Assembly: GCF_023065955.2 (NCBI RefSeq)
Contig: NW_026622985.1
Coordinates: 77,737,931 to 77,801,930, forward strand
DNA from: Ursus arctos
Lineage: Eukaryota; Chordata; Mammalia; Carnivora; Ursidae
Direction of reading: 5' to 3'
Length of the DNA stretch: 64,000 nt
This document shows, one piece after another, positions 11,400 to 23,562 of this stretch. Each line of letters begins with the position of its first letter. The stretch's first letter is position 1. The notes under the pieces are model-generated. The model did no database searches. It was given only the letters and a program-made list of their open reading frames with translations, and was not told where the DNA came from. The position numbers were made by a program, and so were the translations under genes.

Positions 11400-11788
11400 A
11401 ATGTCTTCTGAATTGTCATTTTCAGGAACAAAAGCAAACAATAGTAAGCTAAAAGGTAAACATAAAGTTAAGTGCTATAATGGAGCAGTATGCAGATCAC
11501 CTAAAAGCGGTGCATACATAGACTCTTCTCATGTTGTTCTCCCAAAATTAGATCAAAATTTAGGTCAAAAAATAACTGGATAAAAAAATCCAATTATTTT
11601 GTATTACTTGTCCCTGGATAGGGAAGTCTTATTAGTGATCTGGAATTGTGCTGTTGAAATTGAAGGGCCCTAGTTGTGTAACGCTGAAGAACCATGTCTA
11701 ATTGAACATGCCTGTTTTAGTTTCTATTTCCTTTAAAACAATAAAAATCACTGAGAACTGTCCCTAATGGCAAAAAAAAAAAAAAAAA
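11400..11788 (+). pseudogene. Possible 3' end of a processed retrocopy, source unknown
   Basis: An AATAAA at 11740-11745 is followed after 26 bp by an uninterrupted 17-base A-run (11772-11788). That is the spacing of a polyadenylated mRNA 3' end. Upstream is non-repetitive sequence with a 66-codon ORF (11383-11583) of no recognisable family. The region starts just after the L1 boundary at 11300. The A-run could instead be chance, and flanking duplications are not convincing, so this is a weak call. Confidence 0.25.
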
Positions 11789-12935
11789 TGATGCTGATAA
11801 AGCAAAGCTGAAATGACTGGGAAAGTCCAGAAATTACAAGTGAAATTCAAAAGGATTTGCATTTGCTGTGTAAGTTGGCTGATGTGGCAAATCACGTTTA
11901 ATGCTGACAACTGTTAAAAATAATGATAAATGGAGACCAAAAATAAGCAGATAAATGAAGCAAGCAAACCAGAGCCGCTGAGTTCCTAATAGATGACAAA
12001 AAACTCTGACATGGGTTGAAATCCTTTGAATGGTAGGAAATGCAGAGGATGGAGGAAACTGATTTACAAATCTCAGGAGTTTGAATCCCAAGTGTGTGTG
12101 TTGTTTCCACATTAATATTTTATCCATCTAGTCAGCTTCACGTCGTGGCTGAAGTGGTATTAAAATACAGATCATATGCTTCTTTAGGTTAAGACATGTT
12201 CAAATTTATAAACTCATAGACAAAAACTAGTTTGAAAGGGAAATTGTTCAGTTGTATTTTTACAAACGAGTTTTACTGCAAAGGTTCCAGAACAATTGGC
12301 AAACTGTAACGTTATCGAGTTTATCCGAAACTGCCTAATGTTGACAAATACTGAAGTTAGAACTCTTATAGGCCTTGAGATTAAAGAGCGTCCCAAGCCT
12401 GATTCATATAGAGAGGACTACTATGCCTCATCCACACATTGTCTTTCACATATGTGGCAAAAATAAAGATATTTGGGGGAGCACATAATGGTTTTGAGTC
12501 AATTAGGCCTTATCATAGGAATTTACGTTTCTTCAATCAGGTCTAAGTCAGCTGTGTGGCAGGGAGAGGGTATCAGATGGCAGTTGTATATGTGCAGACG
12601 TGTGTGAGCATTTGTGCAGATCTATTAAATAACAACTTCATTGGAAATGACTGCACATTTCTACCTGCTACATAAAATGTCTAGTAAATGCCTATGAAAG
12701 CACTCTGTAAGCTTTAAGTGGGTTCATCAATATGAAAAAGCACATACCACAAATGATTCTGGGCTGGTTCCCTCCTGTCCAGAATAGCGTCATGCATTTA
12801 CTCCAGGTTGCTAAACAAGTTTTATTATTTCTGTATATGCCATGATGTCAGAATTGGGGAGACAATAGATAATCCAATATAAGATTGCAGAATGGATTGT
12901 CTTCCTCAACAGCATACGAAGTAGCAAGTCCAGTA
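11789..12935. other. Intergenic sequence, nothing assigned
   Basis: Only chance ORFs up to 97 codons are present. No repeat or gene is recognised. Confidence 0.4.
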
Positions 12936-12939
12936 TTTG

Positions 12940-14040
12940 GCTGAGAGTGCAGGGTCCTTGCTGCTAATAGGTACCAATATAATTAATTCTTGTATTTTGA
13001 TTTTCCATCCAACAACCTTGCCAAACTTGTTAATCCTACTAATGTTCTGTAACTGACATTTTTTTTCTAATGAAAGGATTTTATCATATGTGATAATGGA
13101 CAATGTTGACAGTCTTGTGTTTTTCTTGACTGACCGTATAGCTTTTTTGTTTAACTTATTTACTACATTTGTTGATGTGTCCAGTAAGATATGAAGTAGA
13201 TGTACTGATAGTTGGTATCTTTGCTTGTCCCTGTTTGAATGAGAAAACTTTCAATAGTAAGCATATTTTTACTGTAGAATATTGGTAAATAATTGAACAG
13301 GTGAAAGGGTTTCCTTTTCTTCTAAATCACTAACATTTTTTTTATCGAGAATGGGTGCTGAAATATATCAAATATTTTTTTTATACCTTTTGAGGTAACA
13401 GATTATTTTCCTTTTGTCTGTTACTACGATGAATGTCATTTATAGTTATTTTTAATAGCCACTTTGTATTCCTGTAACATACCTGACTCACTTGATTTTG
13501 TTTTCTGTAAGTTGCTAAATTTGTTTTTTTCATATTTTGATAAAGAGGTTACAAATAAGTTGCGGTGTATACTGCTTATCTTTCATAAACAATCCTTGCC
13601 TGGTTTTAAGGTTCTAGGTTAAGCCAGCTCATAATTGAGTACTGTTTTCTCTATTTTCAATGCTCTGCATGAGTCTATATGATACTAATCTCTGGCATTT
13701 CTTGAGGCTTGCTTTATAACCAGGGGCATGCTCAATTTTTATGCGTGTTTCTTGCAGCTTAAGAAGAATATGGGCTCTCTAATTGCATACAGGGCTCCAT
13801 ATAGGGTCATTAAATTAAGCTTACTGATTGTTCTGGTCAAACATTTAATTTCTTCGCTAATTTGTATGTTTTTGAGGTGATTCTTGGCATGACCATGATA
13901 ATGAGGTTGGCAGCTTCTCTTTGTGGTTTTATCAGTATTAGCTTTACATATTTAGATTTTATAAGATGTATTCATATCTAGAATTCTTATGTCATTCTGG
14001 TGAGTTGAAAGTTTTAACATTATACAGTTTATCTCTTACT
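12940..14040 (-). mobile_element. Old L1M fragment, ORF2 region, antisense
   Basis: The plus strand shows degraded antisense L1 ORF2: 'tggtatctttgcttgtccct', 'gagaaaactttcaatagtaa', 'gatgaatgtcatttatag', 'tgtattcctgtaacatacct' and, further on, 'cttatgtcattctggtgag'. These follow the order from the RT domain back towards the endonuclease domain in antisense. Divergence is high and no frame remains. Exact limits and subfamily are uncertain. Confidence 0.65.
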
Positions 14041-16104
14041 CATACAAAGTCCGTTGTGGGTCATACAAATTCCTGCTTGGGTGTAGGGTGATTTGGAGAT
14101 AGAGGTCATACAATATGGTAGCAACAACTTCTTCATGTATGGTTTCATTGTCATTTCTTGAAGAAGTAGTAGAGAGGGAATGAGGAGGCTCAGTGGTCTC
14201 AGCCTGGAAGGGATGTGCCATTTCTGTTTATATTTCATTGGCCAGAATGAGTCACGTGGCACTTAATGATCAGTATGGGGACTCTGTGCCATGTCATTCT
14301 TTCTGGACCAGGCAGAGGGAAACCTCCATCTCTGAGCTTCTTTAATGGTGAAGGTATAAAAAGGGAAGAGGGAAAATTATATATTGACTTCTAAAGTTTT
14401 CACCTGGAAGTAACACACATTATTTCTACTCACATTTTACTGGCCAAAGAAAGTCACATGGCTATGCCTAACTTCAAACAGGGTGGGAAATACATCCTTG
14501 ACATGCCCCGGGAAGCAGACAGTTCAAAATACACAATGAACATAACTATTAATTAACATATTAGTTAAGAAATGATGATTATATGAACAGAGGAAGTGGC
14601 AGAGATGGACATAAGTAAATTCATTTTAATATATTTGCATGCAAGCAGCAAAATTTTCTGAGTGATTAGGCAATGAAGTAAGTGACTCTTCTAGCATCCC
14701 ACCTGGCTGGGTAACAGCATCAGAGTTATGTGGAAAAGTGGGGGAGAAACAGCTTTTGTTCTCATTGAGGCAGGGAAGAAAACCAGCTTTATCTTTAATT
14801 AAAGAAAGTAAAGTTGAAATAATGTGGTATATAACCTCATATCTATTTTTTATTCTTTATTCTCATTGAGGCAAAGGAGGAATTAGGTTCATCTTTAATT
14901 ATAGAAAGTAAAGCCAAAACAATGGGTTATGTAACTCTATACATGTTTTTAGTTCATTGCCTCTGCTTTTAGAGTTTGGATACCCAAAGCTCTCTAAGAA
15001 GCTATAAATAAGAGGGGAAAGAAAAGAAAGGAAGAAAACCTAGCTCCTTAAGTAGACATATGAGAGAGAAGATGTTTAAAAAAGCAAAATTTCCCCCATT
15101 GTGCCCAAGGCCACACCAGTGTCTATTGGTTGCACTCCTAGTTCAAAGTCCACTTTTTCTGCGATTCTTTTAAGAGGTTCTCGTCAGTTTAAATTTCTTG
15201 GCTGTCAGGCACAGTGGTGATGTGTTTCATCTGCTGTCTCAAGTACATCCCTTTATTCCTGCTCACAATGAAAAGATTTCAACTGGAAAGGCGTGCTTTG
15301 GGGAAGACTTCAAACCAACTAAAAACCAAACTTACCTTTTAAAAAGACTCAAATTAAGTTTGACATGAAGTATGGCATCCTGGACCATTCAGACTGCAAT
15401 TAACTTTGACAGTGTTCAATTGATTACACCTTTCATTGTGGTTATACAGAGACTATATTGCATATTAAAACTTTCAAGATGTTAGCTATCCAAAATTTAG
15501 GTCTCCTTTATCTGTAACTGCAGAAGTATATAATTTGACATTCGTCATAAAAAAAAAAAATTTGCTCCTCACACAAAAAAAATCATAGATTTCTACATAA
15601 TGCTTAGAAAAAACCTTTTAGTGAATTTTCAAAATTATTTATTTTTTAAGCTAAAACCTTACTTTTTAACCTTGTTTTCTTCCAAATCACCACAAAGGCA
15701 GACACATACCCACATGCAATCTTTCTGAATTTTGATTTAACTAGGCTTAAAAAAACAAATAGGTTCGGGGCTCCGGTTGTATTTCTCTATCATCCTTTTG
15801 GCAAGTCCTTCCTCCAGGGCACTGTAATGAAGCTATCCTTACTCATGGTAGCATTGCAGCATACTATCCAGAAGAGAAACATCTCTTCCAGTAGCTCCTG
15901 TAGAAAGATATAAAGCTCATATAAGCCAGATATCCAGAAAACATCTTCTTTAGTTTATTTTACCCAAACTGGATTGTTTATATATGAGCCATTCTCTGTG
16001 ATTGGAGCCTGAGGGTTTGGCTTTATCCAAGTAAAGTCACTGTCAACAGTAGAGAGTAGGGGTAATTGAGGTCAATCTGTATCAAATATTAATAAAGAGA
16101 AAGG
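14041..16104. other. Intergenic sequence, nothing assigned
   Basis: Contains two short similar blocks, 'tctcattgaggca...' with 'catctttaatt' and 'gaaagtaaag', at about 14760-14830 and 14860-14930. This suggests an old local duplication of roughly 100 bp spacing. No gene was identified. Confidence 0.45.
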
Positions 16105-16337
16105 GGTAGAGGTATTTGAAGGAATTATGGTCAAAAGCTTCCCAAAATTAATGAAAAACATGAACATACACATCTAAGAAGCTCAACAAATTCCAAGTAA
16201 AATAAACTCAGAGAGACCCACATGCATCATAATCAAATTTACATAAGCCAGTGACAAGAAGGATCTCATCAAATACAGGAATCCTCAATAAGATTAACAG
16301 CTGATTTCTAATTTTAAACCATGATGACCTGAAAGTA
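16105..16337 (+). mobile_element. Old L1 fragment with ORF1 C-terminal remnant
   Basis: The plus strand resembles the end of L1 ORF1 (the RNA-binding chaperone). It reads through 'cttcccaaaattaatgaaaa', 'catctaagaagctcaacaaa', 'cataatcaaatttacataag' and 'cctcaataagattaacagct', ending near 'aaaccatgatg', which corresponds to the conserved Ser-Glu-Thr-Met position. It is degenerate. It is cut off at the MaLR LTR that starts at about 16338. Confidence 0.65.
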
Positions 16338-16600
16338 GTTGTCTTAGTTCAGGCTGCTGTGACAGAATACCATAGCCTGGTTGGCTTTCTCACAGCTCTG
16401 AAGGTTGGAAAGCCCCAGATCAAGGTGATGACAGATTTGGTATCTGGTGAGAGCCTGCTTCCTGGTTCATAGATAGCCATCTTCTGGCTATGTCCTCATA
16501 CGGTGGAAAGAGGTAGAGGGCTCTCTGAGATCTCGTTTATAAGGGCGGCTAACCTCATTCATGAGAGCTTTACCTTCATGGCCTAATTTATTTTAGACAA
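16338..16600 (-). mobile_element. MaLR LTR relic (MST/MLT1 type), antisense
   Basis: Landmarks are 'gtcttagttcaggctgctgt', 'acagaataccatagcctggt', 'tcacagctctgaaggttgga', 'gagagcctgcttcctggttc', 'tataagggcggctaacctca' and 'catgagagctttaccttcat'. They match the antisense strand of an ancient non-autonomous ERVL-related LTR. The distal part is truncated. No internal retroviral region is present, so it is a partial solitary LTR. Confidence 0.8.
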
Positions 16601-16639
16601 TTTAGATTTCTAAATTTTCTAATTTAGAAGATTTAGAAA

Positions 16640-17960
16640 AATTTTTCCCATTTAATGGGAAAAGAAGTTTGTCAACAAATGGTACTGAGACAATTAGCTA
16701 TCCATACTCGAAATGATGAATCTGTACCCTTCATTCACATCATATGCGAAAATGAACTCGAATGGATCAAAAACTAAATATAAGAGCTAAAACCATAAAA
16801 CTCTTAGAAAGAAACATAGGCATAAGTTTTTGTGACTTTGGATTAGGCCATTGCTTCTTAAACATGATACCAAAACCACAAGAATATTAAAAGACAACCC
16901 ATGAGTGAGAGAAGATATTTTCAAATCATATATCTGAGAAGAGCCAAGTGTCCCAAATATATAGAGAATTCATACCTGATTTAAAAGCAGAAAAGGGGTT
17001 TGAGTAGACATTTCTCCAAAAAATATTATATAATGGCTAATAAGCACATGAATTGATGCATGGGAAAAAAGAAGAAAAAAAAAACCAGAAAAATAACAAG
17101 TTTTGGTAGTGTTGGTGAGTATGTGGAGAAGGTGGAATTCTCATACGTTGCTCACGGGAATGCAAAATGGGCAGCAATGTGGAAAACAACTTGGGAGTGC
17201 CAGTAAGTTAAACACAGAATTCCCACATGACCCAGCAATACTAGACCCAGCAATACTACTCCCAGGTATATACCAAAGAAAATTACATATTGTCAATAGC
17301 AGCATTGTTCATAATAGCCCCAAAGTGAAAAACAACGTAAATGTCCATCAGCTGATGAATCTTAAAATGTGGGGGGCACCTGGGTAGCTCAGTCAGTTAA
17401 GCGTCCAACTCTTGATTTTTGGCTCAAGTCATGATGTCATGGTCTCAGCGTCATGAGTTCGAGCTCCATGTAGGGCTCTGCGCTCAGATGGAGTCTGCTT
17501 GATGTTCTCTCTCTCCCTCTCTCTCCATCCCTCCGCCCACTCATGCACATGCTAAATAATAAATAAATAAATAAATAAATAAATAATAGCTTTTTAAAAG
17601 TGTGGTACATCTGTACCATGGAATATTATTCAGCCATAAAAAGGAATGAAGAAAGTACTGATACCGATACTGATACTACAGCATGGGTGAACCTTGAGAA
17701 CATGATGCTAAATGAAAGAAGTCAGACACAAAGAACCTTACCTTGCATGGTTCCATTTATATGAAATATCCAAAATTCTGTGCACACAGAAAGTAAATTA
17801 GTAGTTACAGGGAATGAAGTCAAAGGTGGATTGGGAGGCGTAGTGTTTCTTTTTCGGGTGTTGGATGGTTTCTGAAATTAGATAGTGGTGGTGGTTTCAC
17901 AACCTGGTGAATATACTTAAAATCATTGAATTGTATACTATAAAATGGCAAACAAACAAC
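16640..17960 (+). mobile_element. Old L1M fragment: ORF2 C-terminus and 3' UTR
   Basis: Sense-strand L1 landmarks are 'caacaaatggtactgagaca', 'aactcttagaaagaaacata', 'gagtagacatttctcca', 'ggtggaattctcatacgttg', 'aattcccacatgacccagca', 'atgtccatcagctgatgaat' and, after the SINE insertion, 'tggaatattattcagccata'. It ends near 'gaattgtatactataaaatg'. The order is that of an L1 3' third. With the ORF1-like piece at 16105-16337 it may be one element that lost most of ORF2. Confidence 0.85.
17373..17593 (+). mobile_element. SINEC inserted in the old L1
   Basis: The tRNA-like head (ggggcacctgggtagctcag) is followed by the body, a CT-rich stretch and an (AAAT)n tail at about 17554-17586. The target-site duplication is ttaaaatgtgg at 17362-17372 against ttaaaagtgtgg at 17594-17605. 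It splits the old L1 near its 'aaaatgtggta' position. Confidence 0.93.
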
Positions 17961-20887
17961 CTCCTGTCATAATTACCACCCTACATCCCTTGCAATGCAT
18001 TTTCACATTCTCAGCTTTGGGAGATCTCCCAGTCCAGAAGCCATGAAAGATGCCCTCATGTACGTTGACCCATTAAGTCCCAGCTTTGCAAATATCATTC
18101 ATCAACTGCCCAGAGAAAGGCAGCTGGAGGGCAGCAGCTGTGAGGTTGGAGGGATGATAGTGCAGGCAGCTCCTGGACACACACTCTGTTCACACTCTTG
18201 CACACGGAAAACATCATGTAAATGCAGGAACACAGGCCAAGTCACAGTGCCCCCGAAAGAAGGCTTTTTCGTAGAAGCAGCATTCTAAAGGACCTTGAAA
18301 TTTAAGTGAAATGGAATTAGAAAGTAAGGAAAGAAGGACATTATAAGTGGAGGCAGCAGCGTGAACAGACACAGAAGAAATGGTGTGACTGGGGACAGGA
18401 CTCAAAGAACACACAGTGTCCGGAGATGAAGCAGGGTAGGTGCGGCTTCTCAGAAGGGACTAGCAATTTGTAGGAACATAACAAACCCAACTCATAAATT
18501 TAGATTAAGTTCCTTCTTACTCTAGTTGTTACTGTTGTTGTTATTTTAGGCAAAGAATACCAAATGCTTTTATAGTGGCTTCATTTCCCTTGTAGAACAC
18601 CACCCTTGTCTCTGGGGTGCTGCTGTAGGCATGACAGTCAGCTGCCAATGACTCTGTACGAGAAAACTAGGAATTGTTTGGATCTGAGAATCTTAGATTT
18701 TTGCTGTATCCCAGTACATTTATAATTTGGATTCTCATCAGTTTTCAGGAAAAATGTATTCAATCATTTTATGCTTTCAATAGAAAAAATTACAGACAGC
18801 TGGGCTTTCTTACCCTATGCTCTACTTAACATTGACAAGATCATATTCTATTTTAGGGAAAAAGCAATCTCAATGCCTGGCATCCCTTGTTTCCTTTTTC
18901 CACTCCCCAGCTGTCCAACCTTCCAGAAAATTATTTACCTTCAAAATCAGGATGAAGCCAAATAACAGAATACCTTGAAAGTTATCCTAAAAAGTTAAAT
19001 TTCTTACACAATGATATTCGAGAAGGTTGAGGAGGAGAGGAATGATATGATTCTACATGTGAATTTGGGCATACTGACCTTTAAAACAGCTTTATCAAAT
19101 GCATGTTTTAGGTGGAGTCCAAAACCACATGATCTTATAGACTTGGCCTTGGTTTTGCTCCATATAATAAAATCATTGTGATTCAGTATTTCTTTGCGCC
19201 TTTGATTCTCAATACCATCAGCTGCTTGGATGCAGGGATGCTCGAAAGGTGGGTATAGCTAAAGCGAGTTGGTCAGCTGAAAGGCATCTTAAGTCTTTTC
19301 CAAGACAAAAATACTATTTTTATATCTGCTCATCAAAAAAATCAAGTTTTGTTAGATCAGATACTTCAGATTACATTATTAGAAGATCATGTTAAGCACA
19401 AACTGGCCATTTTGGCATGGAGGAAGCAAATTATGTTGTAATTCAATGCAGGCTGACAGGTTTTAGATCAAGAGTGGTTCCTGGCAATTTTTGTAATTAA
19501 GAAAATATCTATAAACATGAGGCTTGCAGTACTTAATTTGAATTCAGCATGGACTGCTTTCTCCTGATGCATATAGAAATGTGTCATTTACGTTTAAATG
19601 AATAAACATGACTTTAGGAACTTAGTTCTTGCATTAAAGATAACATGCTGATAATTCCTTTAAAAATTACTTGTATTTCAATAAGTTCACTTGCTTAGAG
19701 CATGGTGTTCATGAGAGTCAGGCATCTAGTAGGGGCCAGTTAGTTTCCCTTTGCTCCATGGTTTCAGACAATATGCCTAAGCTTGGCTTGTTCTTATAAA
19801 TAATTATGACCGATCCCAAGGAGGAACAGGCTAAAACTTTATATCCTTTAGCGCAAACCCAACCCTTTGAAAAAGAAAAGAGAACAAAGTTTGCAATGGA
19901 AAACCAATTTATGTCCTTAATCCAGGTAAAGTTCTCCTATTGCCGTATTAGGTTTTACATGTTTAGTTTTCATGCTGTATCGGGGTGGGAATTTAACCAA
20001 GAGAACATTGTGAAACTTTGCTCTGGGAAAGGAGGTTTTTTCCTTCCTTACGTGTTCTTTAATCAGAACAAATATTTTGGAGCTAGGTTAGAGAAAGTCA
20101 TGCCCCAGTTCCTCTTTTGTCCATCTGGGAAATATAGTATCAGCAATTTCCTGAGATGCTGGTATCCAGACCAGTTTTTATCCTCTTTTATTACACTTCC
20201 AGATGCCAAAGGGACATGCACAGTGTCAATAATCATCCAAAGTCATTCTTATTGGGCATCTAGTAGACAGTGCTTTAGGCTACTGAGAAGAAACCATCTC
20301 TAAGTAATGTATTTGTAGTCAATACATTCCTGTTGTTTTTTTTTTTTAGAAATCAAGACAATAGATTTTGACCTCAGAAGGATAGTTTGAAATGCTGGGT
20401 GAAGGATTAATTTACAAGGGTCAAATGGCAGTTTTGGATGACTTTGGGCTTAGGGCAGAGGAGAGAGTGCAGAAGTTGGGAAAACACAAAGCTGAAGGAA
20501 GTGAGGAAATCTGCAAAGAGCAAGGCAGCAGTGCCACATAGCTTGTGAATCTCCCTAAAACTCTTTCTAAATACAGAATAACCAATGAGAAAAATCCCTA
20601 AATCAAGGAGCAACATTTACAATTAACTAAGCGACACAGTATCCTGCATGATTTTGAAAAGACCAGTGGTAGGGAAAACATCACCAACAGACTCAAGACG
20701 TGTTCGCATGGTGTTAGCATCCACATGGGAAGAAGCACGGGGTAGGTGAGGCATCTCAGAACAGAGCTAAGAGCCAGCATGCCTGCGCTGGAAAGCACAT
20801 TAGGCAGGTTACTGAGGAGGAGTGCAGATAAGTGCAGTATTCTTATTGTGATATATGGGAAATAAAAGGAAAGAATTAAACACTTAC
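17961..20887. other. Intergenic sequence with one long chance ORF
   Basis: The longest ORF outside L1 lies here (19806-20303, plus, 165 codons). It has no recognisable domain, no transmembrane pattern typical of a known family and no flanking splice signals that convince me. The rest of the interval shows nothing assignable. Confidence 0.4.
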
Positions 20888-21008
20888 TCTGGGCTGCCCA
20901 GCTGGCTCAGTTGAAAAAGTGTGTGACTCTTGATCTCAGAGTCATGAGTTCGAGTCCCATGTTAGGTGTAGAGATTATTTAAATAAACTAATTTTAAAAA
21001 ATAAAACA
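20888..21008 (+). mobile_element. Short SINEC-type element with reduced body
   Basis: A tRNA-like head (gggctgcccagctggctcag) and the 'gactcttgatctcagagtca' block are followed directly by 'gtagagattatttaaataaa' and an A-rich tail. The CT-rich middle seen in other copies is missing, as in some older SINEC subfamilies. The duplication is aaacacttac at 20878-20887 against aaacatttac at 21009-21018. Confidence 0.88.
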
Positions 21009-21018
21009 AAACATTTAC

Positions 21019-22039
21019 CCTGCCTTACCAATATGATTGGATCCAAAAATAATAGTTGAGGGAGAACTTGATTGTATGGAATTATTCCAGTCAATAAATG
21101 AAAAATAAATGATAGCAATAGAATATTACTATTTTACAACTCCCATCAAATTAATGGATCTAGGTCATGGCTTCACAGGTGCTAATATTAAAAAAAAAAA
21201 AAAAGGGAACCAAACTACATGTGCCTCCTAATAAAAGAACACAATACAACTTGTAGTGTTGCCAAAGGGACTGAGCCGGAGTCTAATCAGACCTCCACAT
21301 GGGCTGCCAAGTTGTAGGTAATATAGAGGACAGAGGCATATTCAAAACTGTAGATCAGATGGACTTAGTTCTTCAAAAAATAAATTGTAAGGAAAAGTAA
21401 GGAATGGAACGAAAAGCTTCGAAGTAATAGTGACTTAAGAGACACATCCACGAACCATAAAAAGAAAAAGAAAAAGAAAAAAACCTCAAAATTCTAAAAA
21501 TGGGTGAGATTAAATATAGTTTTTAGGGATGCACACTTGAGAATGCACCATCAATGACTTAACTTGTTTGAAACTTACTGAATTTGTGCAACTTGCAAGG
21601 CTTTGTTCTAGTCCCTTGAATATTTAGATGATAAAGCTGTAAAGAAGTGTGAAGATGTGATTATTACAGAAGTGAAGAAAGTGGCTACTTTTGTGGGGAG
21701 TGAAGTGATAGTGGCGGATGGAGCATATGTAGGGCCTCTGCGGTTCTGGACTTAGTTCTGTGTCTCAAAATGAGCGGTGGGACTAGGTTGTTGGTCTTAT
21801 GATAACTCATTAAACTGTATGTTTATTTATAAATGTTTCTGTACTCATCTATATTCTGTACCTGTTTCTATATTTGTTTATGTTTCTGTACCTGTTCTGT
21901 ACCTTATTTATATTTCAGAAGTTTAAAAAAAAAAGACAGGGAAAGAAAATCTATACGGTCAGATCCAGAAATAAGACAGTAAATTGTCATTTTTATTTCC
22001 TTGACCTTTTCAGTCCCAGGTGACATAGTCCCCATGTAG
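21019..22039. other. Intergenic sequence, nothing assigned
   Basis: Contains an (AAAAAG)n-like run near 21461-21483 and a T/G-rich stretch near 21840-21915, where 'tttctgtacctgtttct'-like units recur. No gene was found. Confidence 0.4.
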
Positions 22040-22175
22040 GTGCCCAGAACCAAGCTCTCATTTCCAGATTGATTACCTGCTTTAGTTTTCCTGCTGTATC
22101 TCTAAAGGTCTAAACAGAGACTCAGTGCACACAGTAGGTGCTTGATATATATTTGTTGAATATTAGTAACTAGGT
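22040..22175 (+). mobile_element. L2 or MIR 3'-end fragment
   Basis: The end 'acagtaggtgcttgatatat' followed by 'atttgttgaat' is the shared 3' tail of L2 LINEs and MIR SINEs. Sequence upstream is too degraded to choose between the two. Confidence 0.65.
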
Positions 22176-23362
22176 TCGAAGTTTTTAAACATGTCATAAA
22201 ATTTTTAAACCTGAAAAAGATGCTCTTTTAATGCTAGCTGAGGAAAAACTGTTCTTTGCAAGATTTAAGAGAAGCTGGCCTTCATTATAATAAGATAACC
22301 ATTAAGGTGTTTTCATGAATGTACAGGTGAAAAAGGCTAAGTCATTGCTTTTGTAAAAGTTAGGTACGCCAAATGAATCATGGTACAATATGTCCCTGAT
22401 TCAAAGCTAAACGAATTACAGTTGAAATCCTGGCAAATATACACATCACGGAGTCAGAAAACGTTAAGCCAATGATCAATAGTTTGTAATTACCTAATTA
22501 AAAAAATTTAAAATGCCTTGTTTATTTTCAATTTTATGATGGGAAAATTCACTGTCAAGTCATTATTTTTTTGTTATCCATTTACAATATCATTTCATAT
22601 GTAAAACTTATACATAGAATGAGTTTTCTTATTCAGATGGCATTAGGATTATAGCCACAATTCCCAGGCTATTAAAAGTAAATACAAATAAAGGGCAATA
22701 TACACTGGCAAACATTAACTTTATATTCCCACACTGAAGCCTATACCCAGAAGAAAATGGTAATAGGTTTCAGTGGAAGTACATACACTTTTAATAGCCT
22801 TGATCATATTTAAATTTTCGATTCCCCACCTCCTAGAAATAACGGAACAAGAGAATGAATGGAAATTAAATGAAAAAAAATCAAAGCAAATGTCAGAAGC
22901 ATCTTTCCATAAAAGATTAGAAATACTTAAAAAAAAAAAAAAGGAAAAGAAAGATGAAAAGCCATGCAAGCAAGAGCTATTCAAAACACAATTATACTAG
23001 ATGCCATTGGGAGGGGGTTGGGGGGACGCTTGCACTAAAAAATAAGCCTCGACAGGTGGACTGATCCTTACATATTAAGCCTTTCCTTGTTCTCCCAAAG
23101 ATTCATTTGTATTTAGATATTGGCTATTATGTGTAGGTCCACAGATTAGGTAAATAAATTTTACTTTCTCCAGTGATAAGTACACAGCATAGGAAAATAA
23201 TTAAGGCATACATAAAAGCCTTAAAATGGCTTTGATTACTTATAGTTGCTAAAAGGGTAGGAAGGGGTAAGACCAAGACTGTGACTTCTTTGAGTACTTG
23301 CTAGCCTTTGATTTTTCATTCTAAGAACCTCCTCTTACAATTTGTCTCCCCTGTAGTGTCAT
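22176..23362. other. Intergenic sequence, nothing assigned
   Basis: A-rich stretches near 22930 support two opposed chance ORFs (22721-22984 minus, 22773-23000 plus). No gene or named repeat was found. Confidence 0.4.
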
Positions 23363-23374
23363 AAAAATGATAGG

Positions 23375-23526
23375 CTCGGGGTCCCAGGGTAGCGTAGTCG
23401 GTTAAGTGGTTAAGTGTTGGACTCTTGGTTTTGGCTCAAGTCGTAATCTCAGGGTCATAAGATCAAGCCCTGTATCTGGCTCTCTGCTCAGCACAGAGTC
23501 TGCTAAAGTTTCTTTCTCTCTCTCCA

Positions 23527-23562
<36 letters not shown>

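Noticed and set aside
17229..17258. Tandem gacccagcaatacta duplication as a regulatory array
   Set aside because: Only two copies are present, lying within an old L1 where the single unit is part of the normal L1 sequence. It is slippage.
17373..17460. SINE heads as functional tRNA-Lys genes
   Set aside because: They are the degenerate tRNA-derived heads of SINEC elements, followed by SINE bodies, tails and target-site duplications.
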